The position numbers were made by a program, and so were the translations under genes. From NCBI GenBank assembly GCA_017882615.1, contig JADGPD010000002.1, positions 24,027 through 88,026 of the forward strand: 64,000 nt of DNA. Direction: 5' to 3'. The notes under the pieces were generated by a model. It worked only from the letters and a program-made list of their open reading frames with translations. It had not been told where the DNA came from and searched no databases. Within the stretch, counting starts at the first letter, position 1. Each line of letters opens with the position of its first letter. The stretch is from Thermoleophilia bacterium. Its GTDB lineage: Bacteria > Actinomycetota > Thermoleophilia > Gaiellales > Gaiellaceae. This document shows positions 40,462 through 49,524 of the stretch, piece by piece.

Positions 40462-41919
40462 TCAGTCTCTGAGGAAGCTGGGCGGCTCGAGCGGATCGAC
40501 GTCCCCGTGGGGAGCCGACTCGAAGCTGGCGCGCCAGCCCTTTTGCGTGCCGGCCGCTCCACCCAAGCCGGTGGCGATCACGGTGACCCACATCTGGCCT
40601 GTGAGACTCTCGTCGATCGTGGCGCCGAAGATGATGTTCGTGTCCTCGGTCGAAGCCTGGCGGATGATCTCCGCCGCTTCGTTGACCTCCATCAGCGACA
40701 GGTCCTCGCCGCCGGCGATCGAGAGCAAGATGCCCCGAGCGCCAACGAGTTGGGTGTCGATCAGCGGCGAGCGCAGAGCGCGGTCAGCCGCTTCCTTGGC
40801 CCGGTTCTCGCCGGTGGCGAAGCCGATGCCCATCAGCGCCGAGCCGGCGTCTTTCATGATCGTGCGCACGTCGGCGAAGTCGAGATTGATCAGCCCCGGC
40901 ATCGTGATCAGGTCGCAGATGCCCTGAACGCCCTGGCGCAGCACGTCGTCGGCGATACGGAAGGCCTCGAGCATCGACGTCGAGCGATCGAGCACCTCGA
41001 GCAGCCGATCGTTCGGAATGACGATCACCGTGTCGCAGTTGCGTCGAAGATCTTCGACGCCGAGGTCGGCCTGGGATTTGCGCTTGGTGCCCTCGAAGCG
41101 GAAGGGCAGCGTGACGATCCCAACCGTGAGAGCTCCCAACTCGCGCGCGATCCGAGCCACGACCGGCGCCGCTCCGGAGCCTGTCCCGCCGCCCTCTCCG
41201 GCCGTCACGAAGACCATGTCCGAGCCGCGCAGCGAATGCTTGATTTGATCGTAAGCCTCTTCGGCCGCCAGCTTGCCGACCTCCGGGTCGGAGCCCGAGC
41301 CGAGGCCTTGGGTCAACTCACGCCCGATGTGGATCTTCATCGGCGCGTCGCTCATCTGGAGCTGCTGGATGTCGGTGTTGATGGCGACGAACTCGACCTG
41401 CGAGATGCCGGCGTCCATCATTCGATGGATGGCATTGAGACCGGCACCGCCGACGCCCGCCACGCGAATTACGGCCAGATAGGCGCTGGCGTCAGGCCCA
41501 ACCTGGTGCAATCGAGCGGGCGGCTCGGGAATCGGTTCGATGTAGCGGGGGCTGGACGGCGGCTCGTAAGGCTTCGCACGCCTTGCTTCGGGCGCGGGAG
41601 CGCTCGGCGGAGCCGGCGCAGTAGCCGGGAGTGCAGCGGTCGGAGGCGCCGGAGCCGCAGCCGGGGGCTCGGGGGGCGAAGCGGGGGCAACGTCTTCGTC
41701 GATCGCGGGCGGAGAAGGCTCTACTCGAGCCGGCGGCTCATCGAAAATCGGAGTGTGCTCGACGGTCTCTTCAAGCGGCTCGGGAGTGCTAGCGGGCGGC
41801 GCGGGATGTACCTCCGCCTCGTGGGCGGTGTCGCGCTCGGCCTGGCGTTGAGCGGCTTCGGTAGCTCGGAAGAGCTCCGCCAGCGGGCCGTCACGCATGC
41901 TTGCGCGTTTTCGCGCCAT
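40462..41919 (-). CDS. ftsZ: FtsZ-family GTPase with long Pro/Ala/Glu-rich N-terminal extension
   Basis: [31 protein letters not shown] (tubulin signature), [11 protein letters not shown] (T7 loop), C-terminal [11 protein letters not shown]. Confidence 0.9.
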   Translation of the reverse strand: MARKRASMRDGPLAELFRATEAAQRQAERDTAHEAEVHPAPPASTPEPLEETVEHTPIFDEPPARVEPSPPAIDEDVAPASPPEPPAAAPAPPTAALPATAPAPPSAPAPEARRAKPYEPPSSPRYIEPIPEPPARLHQVGPDASAYLAVIRVAGVGGAGLNAIHRMMDAGISQVEFVAINTDIQQLQMSDAPMKIHIGRELTQGLGSGSDPEVGKLAAEEAYDQIKHSLRGSDMVFVTAGEGGGTGSGAAPVVARIARELGALTVGIVTLPFRFEGTKRKSQADLGVEDLRRNCDTVIVIPNDRLLEVLDRSTSMLEAFRIADDVLRQGVQGICDLITMPGLINLDFADVRTIMKDAGSALMGIGFATGENRAKEAADRALRSPLIDTQLVGARGILLSIAGGEDLSLMEVNEAAEIIRQASTEDTNIIFGATIDESLTGQMWVTVIATGLGGAAGTQKGWRASFESAPHGDVDPLEPPSFLRD

Positions 41920-42661
41920 TGAGCACCTCCTTGGCGAGATCGCGATAGAGATCCGCGGCCTCCCCCTTTGGATCGTACTTGAGCACTGACGCGCCCTTTA
42001 CCGGCGCCTCCGCGAAACGAATCGTCTTGCGAATTTTCGTTCCGAAGACGAGATCGCCGAAGTTCTCCTGCAGGATGTCGATCGCCTCGCGTGAGTGAAG
42101 TGTCCGCTTGTCGTACATCGTGGGCAGGATCCCCTGAATCTCGACGCGCGGATTGAGGTTCTCGCGCACCATCGAAAGCGTGTTCTCGAGCTGGACGAGC
42201 CCGCGCAAAGAGAGGTATTCGCACTGCACCGGCACGATCACGCCGTCGGAGGCGACAAAGGCGTTGATCGTCAAGAGGCCGAGCGAGGGCGGCGTGTCGA
42301 TCAGGATGTAGTCGTATTTCTCCCGCACCGGAAGGAGAGCCTTGTCCAGCGCTCGCTCGCGCCCGATCATGCTCGAGAGCGCCAGCTCGGCGCCGGCCAA
42401 ATCGATCGAGCTGACCGCCACGTCGATCTCGCGCCTCTGTATTACCTCGGTGATGGGCAAGCGGTGGACGAGCACGTCGAACATCGAGCGCTCGATCGTG
42501 TCGGGGTTCAGCCCCTGGCTCATGGTCAGGTTGCCCTGCGGATCGAGATCGACCACCAGAACATCGAGGCCGCGCTCAGCGAACGCAACCGCGAGGTTCA
42601 AGGTTGACGTCGTTTTGGCGACGCCTCCCTTCTGGTTGGCGAACGCGATCACGCGCCCCAT
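41891..42661 (-). CDS. parA: ParA family ATPase
   Basis: [46 protein letters not shown]; overlaps FtsZ-like start by about 29 bp. Confidence 0.93.
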   Translation of the reverse strand: MGRVIAFANQKGGVAKTTSTLNLAVAFAERGLDVLVVDLDPQGNLTMSQGLNPDTIERSMFDVLVHRLPITEVIQRREIDVAVSSIDLAGAELALSSMIGRERALDKALLPVREKYDYILIDTPPSLGLLTINAFVASDGVIVPVQCEYLSLRGLVQLENTLSMVRENLNPRVEIQGILPTMYDKRTLHSREAIDILQENFGDLVFGTKIRKTIRFAEAPVKGASVLKYDPKGEAADLYRDLAKEVLNGAKTRKHA

Positions 42662-43006
42662 CGACACTCCTTCTTCAGGCGCCCGTGCCAGCGGACGCGA
42701 CAATAAGCTTGCGACCCCCATCGGCGCTCCATCTTCTGCCTATTCAAGCGGAGTCCTCCCCTGGCTCGCGACTGAGCCCGCGTAGTCTGCCGCCGCCGAC
42801 ACGGCACAGATCACATGGTACGGGAAATCTGAAGCTTTCCAGGCACTTTGGCTTACGCCGATCTCGGCGGTCGCTCGGGCGGGCGAAAAGGCTCCTCGGG
42901 ACATCCCCGTGCCCAGATCCGGCGCCCCTGGCCAAGATCGTCAAACCCGGCTTTGAGCGGGAGCTTCTTGGTCTCCCGGCGGCGACGAAGGCTCCGCGTG
43001 CGCCGT

Positions 43007-43951
43007 TTACTCCTCGCCTTCCCAGTAGTCGACGGGCGAGATCCTGCCGATCACGCCGAGCCCGCGGAAGGAGATCTTGCGCGAGCGCGGGTAGTAACAG
43101 AGGTCGGTGGAGCGGCGCGTTCCGTAGGCGAGCAACGTCAAACCCCTTCCGGCGCCCCGGAAGGCGTGTGCGACACCGGTTCCCGGCGGGCGCGCGACAA
43201 CGTGACCTTGCTTCACCTTGTACTCCTCGTCGCCCAGCAGGAGCACACCTTCGCCTTCGAGCACGACGAATAGCTCCTCCTCGGCCGAGTGACAGTGAGG
43301 CGGACAGGAAAGCTTGCCGGGGGCGACGGAGATTTGCATCAGGCCGGAGCTGCGAGAGCCGACGGCGCGGCCGAGATCGCGGCGAATGCGTCCGATCGTC
43401 TTCTTCGACGTACCGACCGCGCTCACATCCTTGAGCCGAACCAAATTGGCCGGGGGCAGTGAGCTCGATTCCTTCACCTCGGGAGGGCCCTGCTCGGCTT
43501 CGAGCGCGAAGGGATGAGCGAGTGTCCCGGTCTCGACCCAACTCACGCCCAGCCAGGAGACACTCGAGCGCGGTAGGAAGGTCGCAGCGTCGCCGATGTT
43601 CTCCGAGAAGGCGAGCACGTCGAGACCCTCGGGGCCGGCTTTCAGCGTGTGCGGCCCCGCCCCACCCGGAAAGACGAAGCAGTCCGACTCGACGATGTCG
43701 AAGTTGGCGCCCTCTTGCCAGAGCAGCCCGGAGCCGCCGAGAACAAAGAAGATCTCCTCAGCGCGACCGTGAACGTGCGCCGGCGTCGACCACATGCCGG
43801 GATCGACCTGAATACGAGACAAACCGACGCCGACCGAGCCGGCGGCGTCGCCTAGCCTGCGCCAGCGCCCCGAGATGTGCCCAGACTTACGAATCTGGAC
43901 TTCGACCTTGTCCCAGTGAGCGAGATTCTCATGTGCCCGTGCCTTACTCAA
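43007..43951 (-). CDS. Tandem cupin protein
   Basis: Two cupin cores: WSTPAHVHGRAEEIFFVLGGSG and SCPPHCHSAEEELFVVLEGEG; apparent TTG start. Confidence 0.85.
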   Translation of the reverse strand: MSKARAHENLAHWDKVEVQIRKSGHISGRWRRLGDAAGSVGVGLSRIQVDPGMWSTPAHVHGRAEEIFFVLGGSGLLWQEGANFDIVESDCFVFPGGAGPHTLKAGPEGLDVLAFSENIGDAATFLPRSSVSWLGVSWVETGTLAHPFALEAEQGPPEVKESSSLPPANLVRLKDVSAVGTSKKTIGRIRRDLGRAVGSRSSGLMQISVAPGKLSCPPHCHSAEEELFVVLEGEGVLLLGDEEYKVKQGHVVARPPGTGVAHAFRGAGRGLTLLAYGTRRSTDLCYYPRSRKISFRGLGVIGRISPVDYWEGEE

Positions 43952-44234
43952 CGCACGGGCAGACTAGCGAATGCTCCTCACCGTCGGCCGTGACGCTACC
44001 TGAGCGCGTCGATTGACGAAAAGAATCCGGACCGTCGCCCAGCGCGCGCCGAAAGCGCTCGAGCGCAGCTCGGGCCTCGCTTGTTTCCGTGCCCGGCTCT
44101 TCCAGCTCCAGCCAGCGTCCAGCCTCAGGGAGCAGGAGCCCGAGCTCGTTCAGGAGAAGTGCAACAGACACGCCGGCGAGCTCCATCGCCGCGATGCGGT
44201 CGAGCCTGGCTATGACAGCGCGAGCTTCCTGCAC
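43944..44234 (-). CDS. Small hypothetical protein upstream of and overlapping the cupin gene
   Basis: 96 aa helical ORF, overlaps cupin start by 8 bp (TTGAGTAA). Confidence 0.5.
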   Translation of the reverse strand: MQEARAVIARLDRIAAMELAGVSVALLLNELGLLLPEAGRWLELEEPGTETSEARAALERFRRALGDGPDSFRQSTRSGSVTADGEEHSLVCPCVE

Positions 44235-44323
44235 GCAAGGAGGTTAGGCCGGCGACCGCCACATCAATGTGCCCGGAGCGTGCCTAAACACACCCGCGAC
44301 GGGTGAGAGATCCCTGCGAGCCG

Positions 44324-45577
44324 CTAGCTCGCGGCCGCCCGGACGGCCATCGAGCGGCTCGGGCGCGGGCGCAAGCCGAGCAGAGACTCGTCGAGCGCCT
44401 CGATCATCCGGGCGCGGTTTCCGTGCATCAGCACCTCGACCAGCGTGCGCCGGATCGCGTCGCTCGTATCCTTGTCGGCCGGCTCGCCTCCGGCCAGTGC
44501 ACGCAGGCGCACGCGCAGCTCGGCTCGTTCGCTCGATCCGTCGCCGAGCAGGGTCGCGGCCCTGAGCGCCGCCATCGCCAACCCCTCGTCGGCGCCCAGA
44601 ACCGAGGTCAGCGCCTCACGCAGCTGCTCGGAGCGGAACGGCTCCTGAGCAAAGAGCGACAGCTCCCAGCGATCGAGCGCCTCGGCGAGCGCGCGATCAT
44701 CGTCGGCCTGAGTGATGCGGGCGCGAAGGTCGTGCGCCAGCTTGCCGCGGAAGGGATCGAGGCGGGTCGGCTCGCCGTAGGGCTCGGTGGCGGCGATGGG
44801 CAGGATCGGCCGGATTCCATAGGGACGCTTGTCGAGCCGCTCGAACAGCACCGGCCCCGCGGCGATGGCGCCGGCGGTCGCCAGGCGGAGCGCACTGATC
44901 GCGTCGGCCAGTTCCGCCGGGGCGTCGGGCGCCTCGATCTGCTCGACCCCCAGGTCGCGCCTGAGCTCGATCACAGACATGCGATCGGCGCGACGACCAA
45001 AGTCACGCGGCAGTATTCCGCTCGCCTCGGGCCAGTAGGTGGAAAGCTCGCCGGGAGGGGAAATGCGCACGCGCACACCATCGCCGAGCTCCACCTGCGC
45101 GCCCAGCGAGAGACCGACCAGCGGCGCCACCGCCATGTAGCTTCGCTCGCCGCCGAAGAGAGAGCCCTCCAGCTCGATGTAGGCGCGGTCGAATGCGTCG
45201 TCGTGCCAGTCGAAGCCGCCGCACCCCTCGGTGGTGGCAACCAGCAGGGGCAAGAGAACCGTCATGAAGAGCGCCTCTTCGTCGGGCAGCTGCTCGCCGG
45301 CGTGGGCGCGCGCGAAGATCGCGGCAGCCCGCTCGTGCCTGAGATCCTCGATCGCCGCCTGGGCGTCGGCCAGCTCCATCAACTGCTGCGAGCGCTTCTC
45401 GACAAAGCCGCGCACGAGCGGCCGGTACTCATACAGCGAGGGCCGGCCCGGGGCTGCGTGCTCCTCGAAAGCGAAGGGAACCTCGGCGCCATGCGAGATA
45501 TCCGTCTCCAGCTCGGAGAAGGCTCCGAGGCAAAAGAGGCGCAGCGAGTGATAGAGGTGCGGGGCGCGAACTGCCAC
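44324..45577 (-). CDS. Hypothetical protein
   Basis: Long ORF in best codon-usage frame, acidic protein; family not recognised. Confidence 0.7.
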   Translation of the reverse strand: MAVRAPHLYHSLRLFCLGAFSELETDISHGAEVPFAFEEHAAPGRPSLYEYRPLVRGFVEKRSQQLMELADAQAAIEDLRHERAAAIFARAHAGEQLPDEEALFMTVLLPLLVATTEGCGGFDWHDDAFDRAYIELEGSLFGGERSYMAVAPLVGLSLGAQVELGDGVRVRISPPGELSTYWPEASGILPRDFGRRADRMSVIELRRDLGVEQIEAPDAPAELADAISALRLATAGAIAAGPVLFERLDKRPYGIRPILPIAATEPYGEPTRLDPFRGKLAHDLRARITQADDDRALAEALDRWELSLFAQEPFRSEQLREALTSVLGADEGLAMAALRAATLLGDGSSERAELRVRLRALAGGEPADKDTSDAIRRTLVEVLMHGNRARMIEALDESLLGLRPRPSRSMAVRAAAS

Positions 45578-45746
45578 GTTTCACCGTACGCAATCGGGGT
45601 CTGCACTCCTGCATTCGAGCGCTCGGCTTGGCTTATCTCGTGAGGAATGCGCAGTCGAAGGGACTGAGCCGTGGATAAGCGAGCGCGCTGGAAAATCGCC
45701 CGAGCTAGTCGAGCACGAGGTCTCACGCTGATCTGGACAGACAGTT

Positions 45747-46919
45747 CTAGGGGAGGCCTACTACGCTAACTGGCGTAGAGCTGCTGGTCCGCTTACCGTT
45801 GCCGAGCTGACCGAAGTCGTTTGCGCCCCAGCAAACGACCTTGGAGTCGGCGAGGAGGGCGCAGGTTTGTCCCGCGCCTGCGCTTACCTGGATGGCGTTC
45901 ATGATGCCGCTTACCTTTACCGGGGTCGGGCTCATGTCGAATCCGTAGGCGTTCCTGAAACCGTGGTTCTTCACGCCGTCGCCGAGCTCACCGCCTTCGT
46001 TCTGGCCCCAACACTTGACCCTGCGGTTGGAGAGAAGAGCACAGGCGTGTTTACCGCCGAGGCTCAGCTGTGTGGCGTTCGTAACGGCGCTCACCGGAAC
46101 CGGTCTCAGACCGATCGTCGTCTTCCCATTGCCGAGCTCGCCGAAATCGTTTACGCCCCAGCACTGAACCCCGTGGTTCGAGAGGAGAGCACAGGTTGCG
46201 TCACCGGCGCTGATCGCAGTAGCTTTCGTGATGCCGCTGACCGGAACCGGAATCGAACTCCCAGTCGTTTCCCCATTTCCGAGCCCGCTGCCATATCCCC
46301 AGCACTCGACCTTGTCGTCTGAGAGGAGCGCGCAGGTGTGATCATCACCAGCGCTTACGTCAGTAACGTCCGTGACGCCTTTGACCAGAGTCGGAATCGA
46401 GCTGCTCCTCGTGCTGCCGTCTCCGAGCTGGCCTTCGTAGTTAGCCCCCCAACACTCGACCTTGTGGTTCGAGAGGAGCGCGCAGCTGAAGAAAACCCCG
46501 GCGCTTACGGCGATGGCATTCGTAACGCCGCTGACCCGAGAAGGAGTCGCACTTTCGATCTTTTCGCCGGTGCCTAGCTGGCCGTCGTCGTTCGCGCCCC
46601 AGCACTTGATCCCGTGATCGGATAGAAGAGCGCAGGCGTGATTACCGCCAGTGCTGATGGCGGTGGCGTTCGTGACGCCGCTCACAGGCACGGGAACCGA
46701 GCCCATGATCATCTTGCTGTTGCCGAGCTCACTACGGATGTTGGCGCCCCAGCACTCGACCTTTTGGTTGGAGAGGAGGGCACAGGCGTAGGCGCTGCCG
46801 GCGCTAACCTCGGTGACGTGAGCGCGTGTATGCGAGGAAGTGCCGCAGGCAAGCCCCAAGGTCAGTGCTCCGCTGAGGAGAGCGACATAGGCAACGATCC
46901 GCACGATTCGATCAAACAC
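45747..46919 (-). CDS. Secreted RCC1-repeat (seven-bladed beta-propeller) protein
   Basis: Seven repeats of the form V(T/S)xxxxxxAGxxxxCALLSxxxVxCWGxNxxGxLGxG. Confidence 0.92.
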   Translation of the reverse strand: MFDRIVRIVAYVALLSGALTLGLACGTSSHTRAHVTEVSAGSAYACALLSNQKVECWGANIRSELGNSKMIMGSVPVPVSGVTNATAISTGGNHACALLSDHGIKCWGANDDGQLGTGEKIESATPSRVSGVTNAIAVSAGVFFSCALLSNHKVECWGANYEGQLGDGSTRSSSIPTLVKGVTDVTDVSAGDDHTCALLSDDKVECWGYGSGLGNGETTGSSIPVPVSGITKATAISAGDATCALLSNHGVQCWGVNDFGELGNGKTTIGLRPVPVSAVTNATQLSLGGKHACALLSNRRVKCWGQNEGGELGDGVKNHGFRNAYGFDMSPTPVKVSGIMNAIQVSAGAGQTCALLADSKVVCWGANDFGQLGNGKRTSSSTPVSVVGLP

Positions 46920-47421
46920 CGGCTATGACCTCCTAGGGTTACGAAACCTGTCGCCGCTTCTATCAAGCTGGTCAACTACGGTCAACCGCTCGCCGCAAGG
47001 GAATCTCGTGCTGCGCGGCTGGGCGTCGATCTTCCCTTCCCTCGTTCGAGTGCTTTGTGAGAACACCGCCCCATCGGGGGATGGCCGCCGCGGCTCGCGG
47101 AGTCAAGCTGTGTGCCAGCGTATTGGCGGCGTGAAAGGCGGCATCTGATGACTGCGGAACTGCTTAGGGCGAAGATTCGGAACTTCCCGGCTGCGAATCT
47201 GACTCTGCGTTTGCTGCTTGCGCGTTAGTGCAGCGGGCGAACAATTCGCGTGACGCGCGGAATGGAGCGATCCCGGTTCGGCGCCCGCTCGTAGCCGAAG
47301 TCGTCGTTGCGAGGGGTCCAACGAGTTCGCGAAAGCCGGGCACCGCGCGCTTGGAATTTGCCGTATCGAGTAATAATTACTGAGAAGTTCCAGTTGACAA
47401 GCCCACCTAGGAGAGCTTGAA

Positions 47422-49524
47422 GTGTTCAGTCGCCGCTCGGCTCGAGTCCGGTCCGACCACCCGAAGCGCACGAAACGGCGACGCCGATTCCACCGGCTGC
47501 TGCAAGAAGAAACTCAGTTTCGTGCGATCTTCGAGAGCGCGGCGTTCGGCATCGTCCTCGCTGACGCGGAGGGCCGGCCTCTGGATTGCAACCCAACCCT
47601 CGAGCGGATGCTCGGTTACACGGCGGACGAGTTCCGGACGATGCGGATCAGCGACTTCATACACCCGGACGAGGCCGAGGACACCGAGCGCGCCCTGCAA
47701 GCACTTGCCGAGGGGGAGCTCGAGCACATCCGCACCGAGCAGCGTTACATCCGAAAGGACGGCAGTCTCGTCTGGGTGAACGTCATCGCCTCGACCATTC
47801 TCAACGCGAACGGCGAGCGCGCGCTTTCGATCGCAATGATCGAGGACATCGGCGCCCGGAAATCTGCAGAGGCGGACACGGTCGCGGCCGTCGGCGCCCG
47901 GAAATCTGCAGAGGCGGACACGGTCGCGGCCGTCGGCGCCCGGAAATCTGCAGAGGCAGACACGGTCGCGGCCGTCAGCGCCAGAGAATCTGCAGAGGCG
48001 GACACGGCGGCGTCGAGAGAATACGCAGCCGATTTGATCGAGACAACAGGCGCGATCGTCGTCGGCCTCGACTCGGATGGCGACGTCCTGGTCTTCAACA
48101 AGGCGGCGGAGGAGATCACGGGTTACGCGCGCGAGGAGATCCTGGGCCGTAACTGGCTCGAGCTGGTGGCGCCGCGAGAGCGCTATCCGCGCGTTTGGGA
48201 GGAGTTCGAGCGCCTGCGGGTGGGCGGGCAGCCGAAGACCGTGGAGAGTCCGATTCTGAGCAGGTCGGGTGAGGAGCGTTTCATCGTCTGGCGGAACACC
48301 CACTACCGGACCGGAGGTCAGAACGCCGGTTCGGTCTCGATCGGCATCGACGTCACCGAGCGCAAACGAGCGGAAGCGGCGCTACAGCGCGAACGTGACC
48401 TGCTGAGCCGCGTCATGGAGACCAGCCCGATCGGGATCGTCGCGCTGAACCGGGCCGGGGACTTCATCTTCGTCAACTCGAGCGCCGAGAATGCGCTCGG
48501 TTTGAACAGAAGCGCCGCAACGGGACTGAAATTCGAAGACGTCGGCTGGCATATCAGCGGTTACGACGGTGCGCCGTTCCCCGAAAGCGATCTCCCCTTC
48601 CAGCGGGTGATGGCCACGAGAAAAAGGGTTCGCAATGTGCGCTTTGCAATCGAGCGGCCCGACGGGCAGCGGGTTCTGCTCTCGGTCAACGCCGCGCCCA
48701 TCTTCACCGACGCTGGCGAGATCGACGGTGTGGTCGAAGCCATCGAAGACATCACCGGCCGTGAGCACGCGGAGGAGGAGCGCGCGCGACTTCAGAGCGA
48801 GCTCGTGCAGGCGCAAAAGATGGAGGTCGTCGGCAGGCTCGCGGGCGGTGTCGCGCACAGCTTCAACAACCTGCTGACGGCGATCTCCGGCTACAACGAG
48901 TTGCTGCTTGCGAATCTGCCCGAGGGCTCGGACCTTCGCGCCTACTCCGAAGAGGTGAAGCGGGGGGCGACCCGAGCCGCCGAGGTCACCCGCGAGCTTC
49001 TCCACTTCAGCCGCCACGAGCCCGGTCGGCGCGAGAGCTTCGACCTGAGTCGTTTCGTCTCGGAGCTGGAGCCCCTGCTGAGGCAGCTGATCCGAAGCGA
49101 TGTTGAGATCGTCACCGAGCTTTGTGCCAATCCCGCTCGAATCGAGAGCGACCGAAGCCAGCTCGAGCAGGCGATCATCAACCTCGTGATCAACGCCTGC
49201 GACGCGATGCCCGACGGCGGCAAGCTCTTTATCGAGACGGCCAACCTCGACCTCACAGAACCGCTGGAAAAAATCGATGTCACCATCGCTCCAGGCCGTT
49301 ACGTCAGCCTGGTCGTTCGCGATACCGGCACCGGCATCGATGAAGCGATTCGCGCGCGAATCTTCGAACCGTTCTTCACCACGAAGAGCGCCGAGCACGG
49401 CACCGGCCTTGGTCTTTCCATGGTCTTCGCGCTCGTTGATGGAAGCGGCGGACAGATCTTCGTCGACAGCCGCCTGAACGAAGGAACAACCTTCGAGATC
49501 TTTCTTCCCGCCGTCGCAAGCTAG
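47422..49524 (+). CDS. Multi-PAS sensor histidine kinase
   Basis: Three PAS domains; H-box GRLAGGVAHSFNNLLTAISGYNELLL; N-box NLVINACDAMPDGG; VRDTGTGID, FFTTKSAEHGTGLGLSMV. Confidence 0.93.
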   Translation: MFSRRSARVRSDHPKRTKRRRRFHRLLQEETQFRAIFESAAFGIVLADAEGRPLDCNPTLERMLGYTADEFRTMRISDFIHPDEAEDTERALQALAEGELEHIRTEQRYIRKDGSLVWVNVIASTILNANGERALSIAMIEDIGARKSAEADTVAAVGARKSAEADTVAAVGARKSAEADTVAAVSARESAEADTAASREYAADLIETTGAIVVGLDSDGDVLVFNKAAEEITGYAREEILGRNWLELVAPRERYPRVWEEFERLRVGGQPKTVESPILSRSGEERFIVWRNTHYRTGGQNAGSVSIGIDVTERKRAEAALQRERDLLSRVMETSPIGIVALNRAGDFIFVNSSAENALGLNRSAATGLKFEDVGWHISGYDGAPFPESDLPFQRVMATRKRVRNVRFAIERPDGQRVLLSVNAAPIFTDAGEIDGVVEAIEDITGREHAEEERARLQSELVQAQKMEVVGRLAGGVAHSFNNLLTAISGYNELLLANLPEGSDLRAYSEEVKRGATRAAEVTRELLHFSRHEPGRRESFDLSRFVSELEPLLRQLIRSDVEIVTELCANPARIESDRSQLEQAIINLVINACDAMPDGGKLFIETANLDLTEPLEKIDVTIAPGRYVSLVVRDTGTGIDEAIRARIFEPFFTTKSAEHGTGLGLSMVFALVDGSGGQIFVDSRLNEGTTFEIFLPAVAS
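47851..48018 (+). repeat. Tandem 42-bp repeat (three near-identical copies plus a degenerate fourth) within the kinase gene
   Basis: ggcgcccggaaatctgcagaggcggacacggtcgcggccgtc starting at 47851, 47893, 47935; degenerate copy from 47977. Confidence 0.95.

Noticed and set aside
47851-48018. CRISPR array
   Set aside because: Repeats are contiguous without spacers and lie in frame inside a kinase gene.
47407-48303. 298-aa minus-strand ORF with repeated CRFPGADGRDRVRL, and plus-strand 47586-48152
   Set aside because: Repeats are the 42-bp kinase linker repeat read in other frames, not independent proteins.
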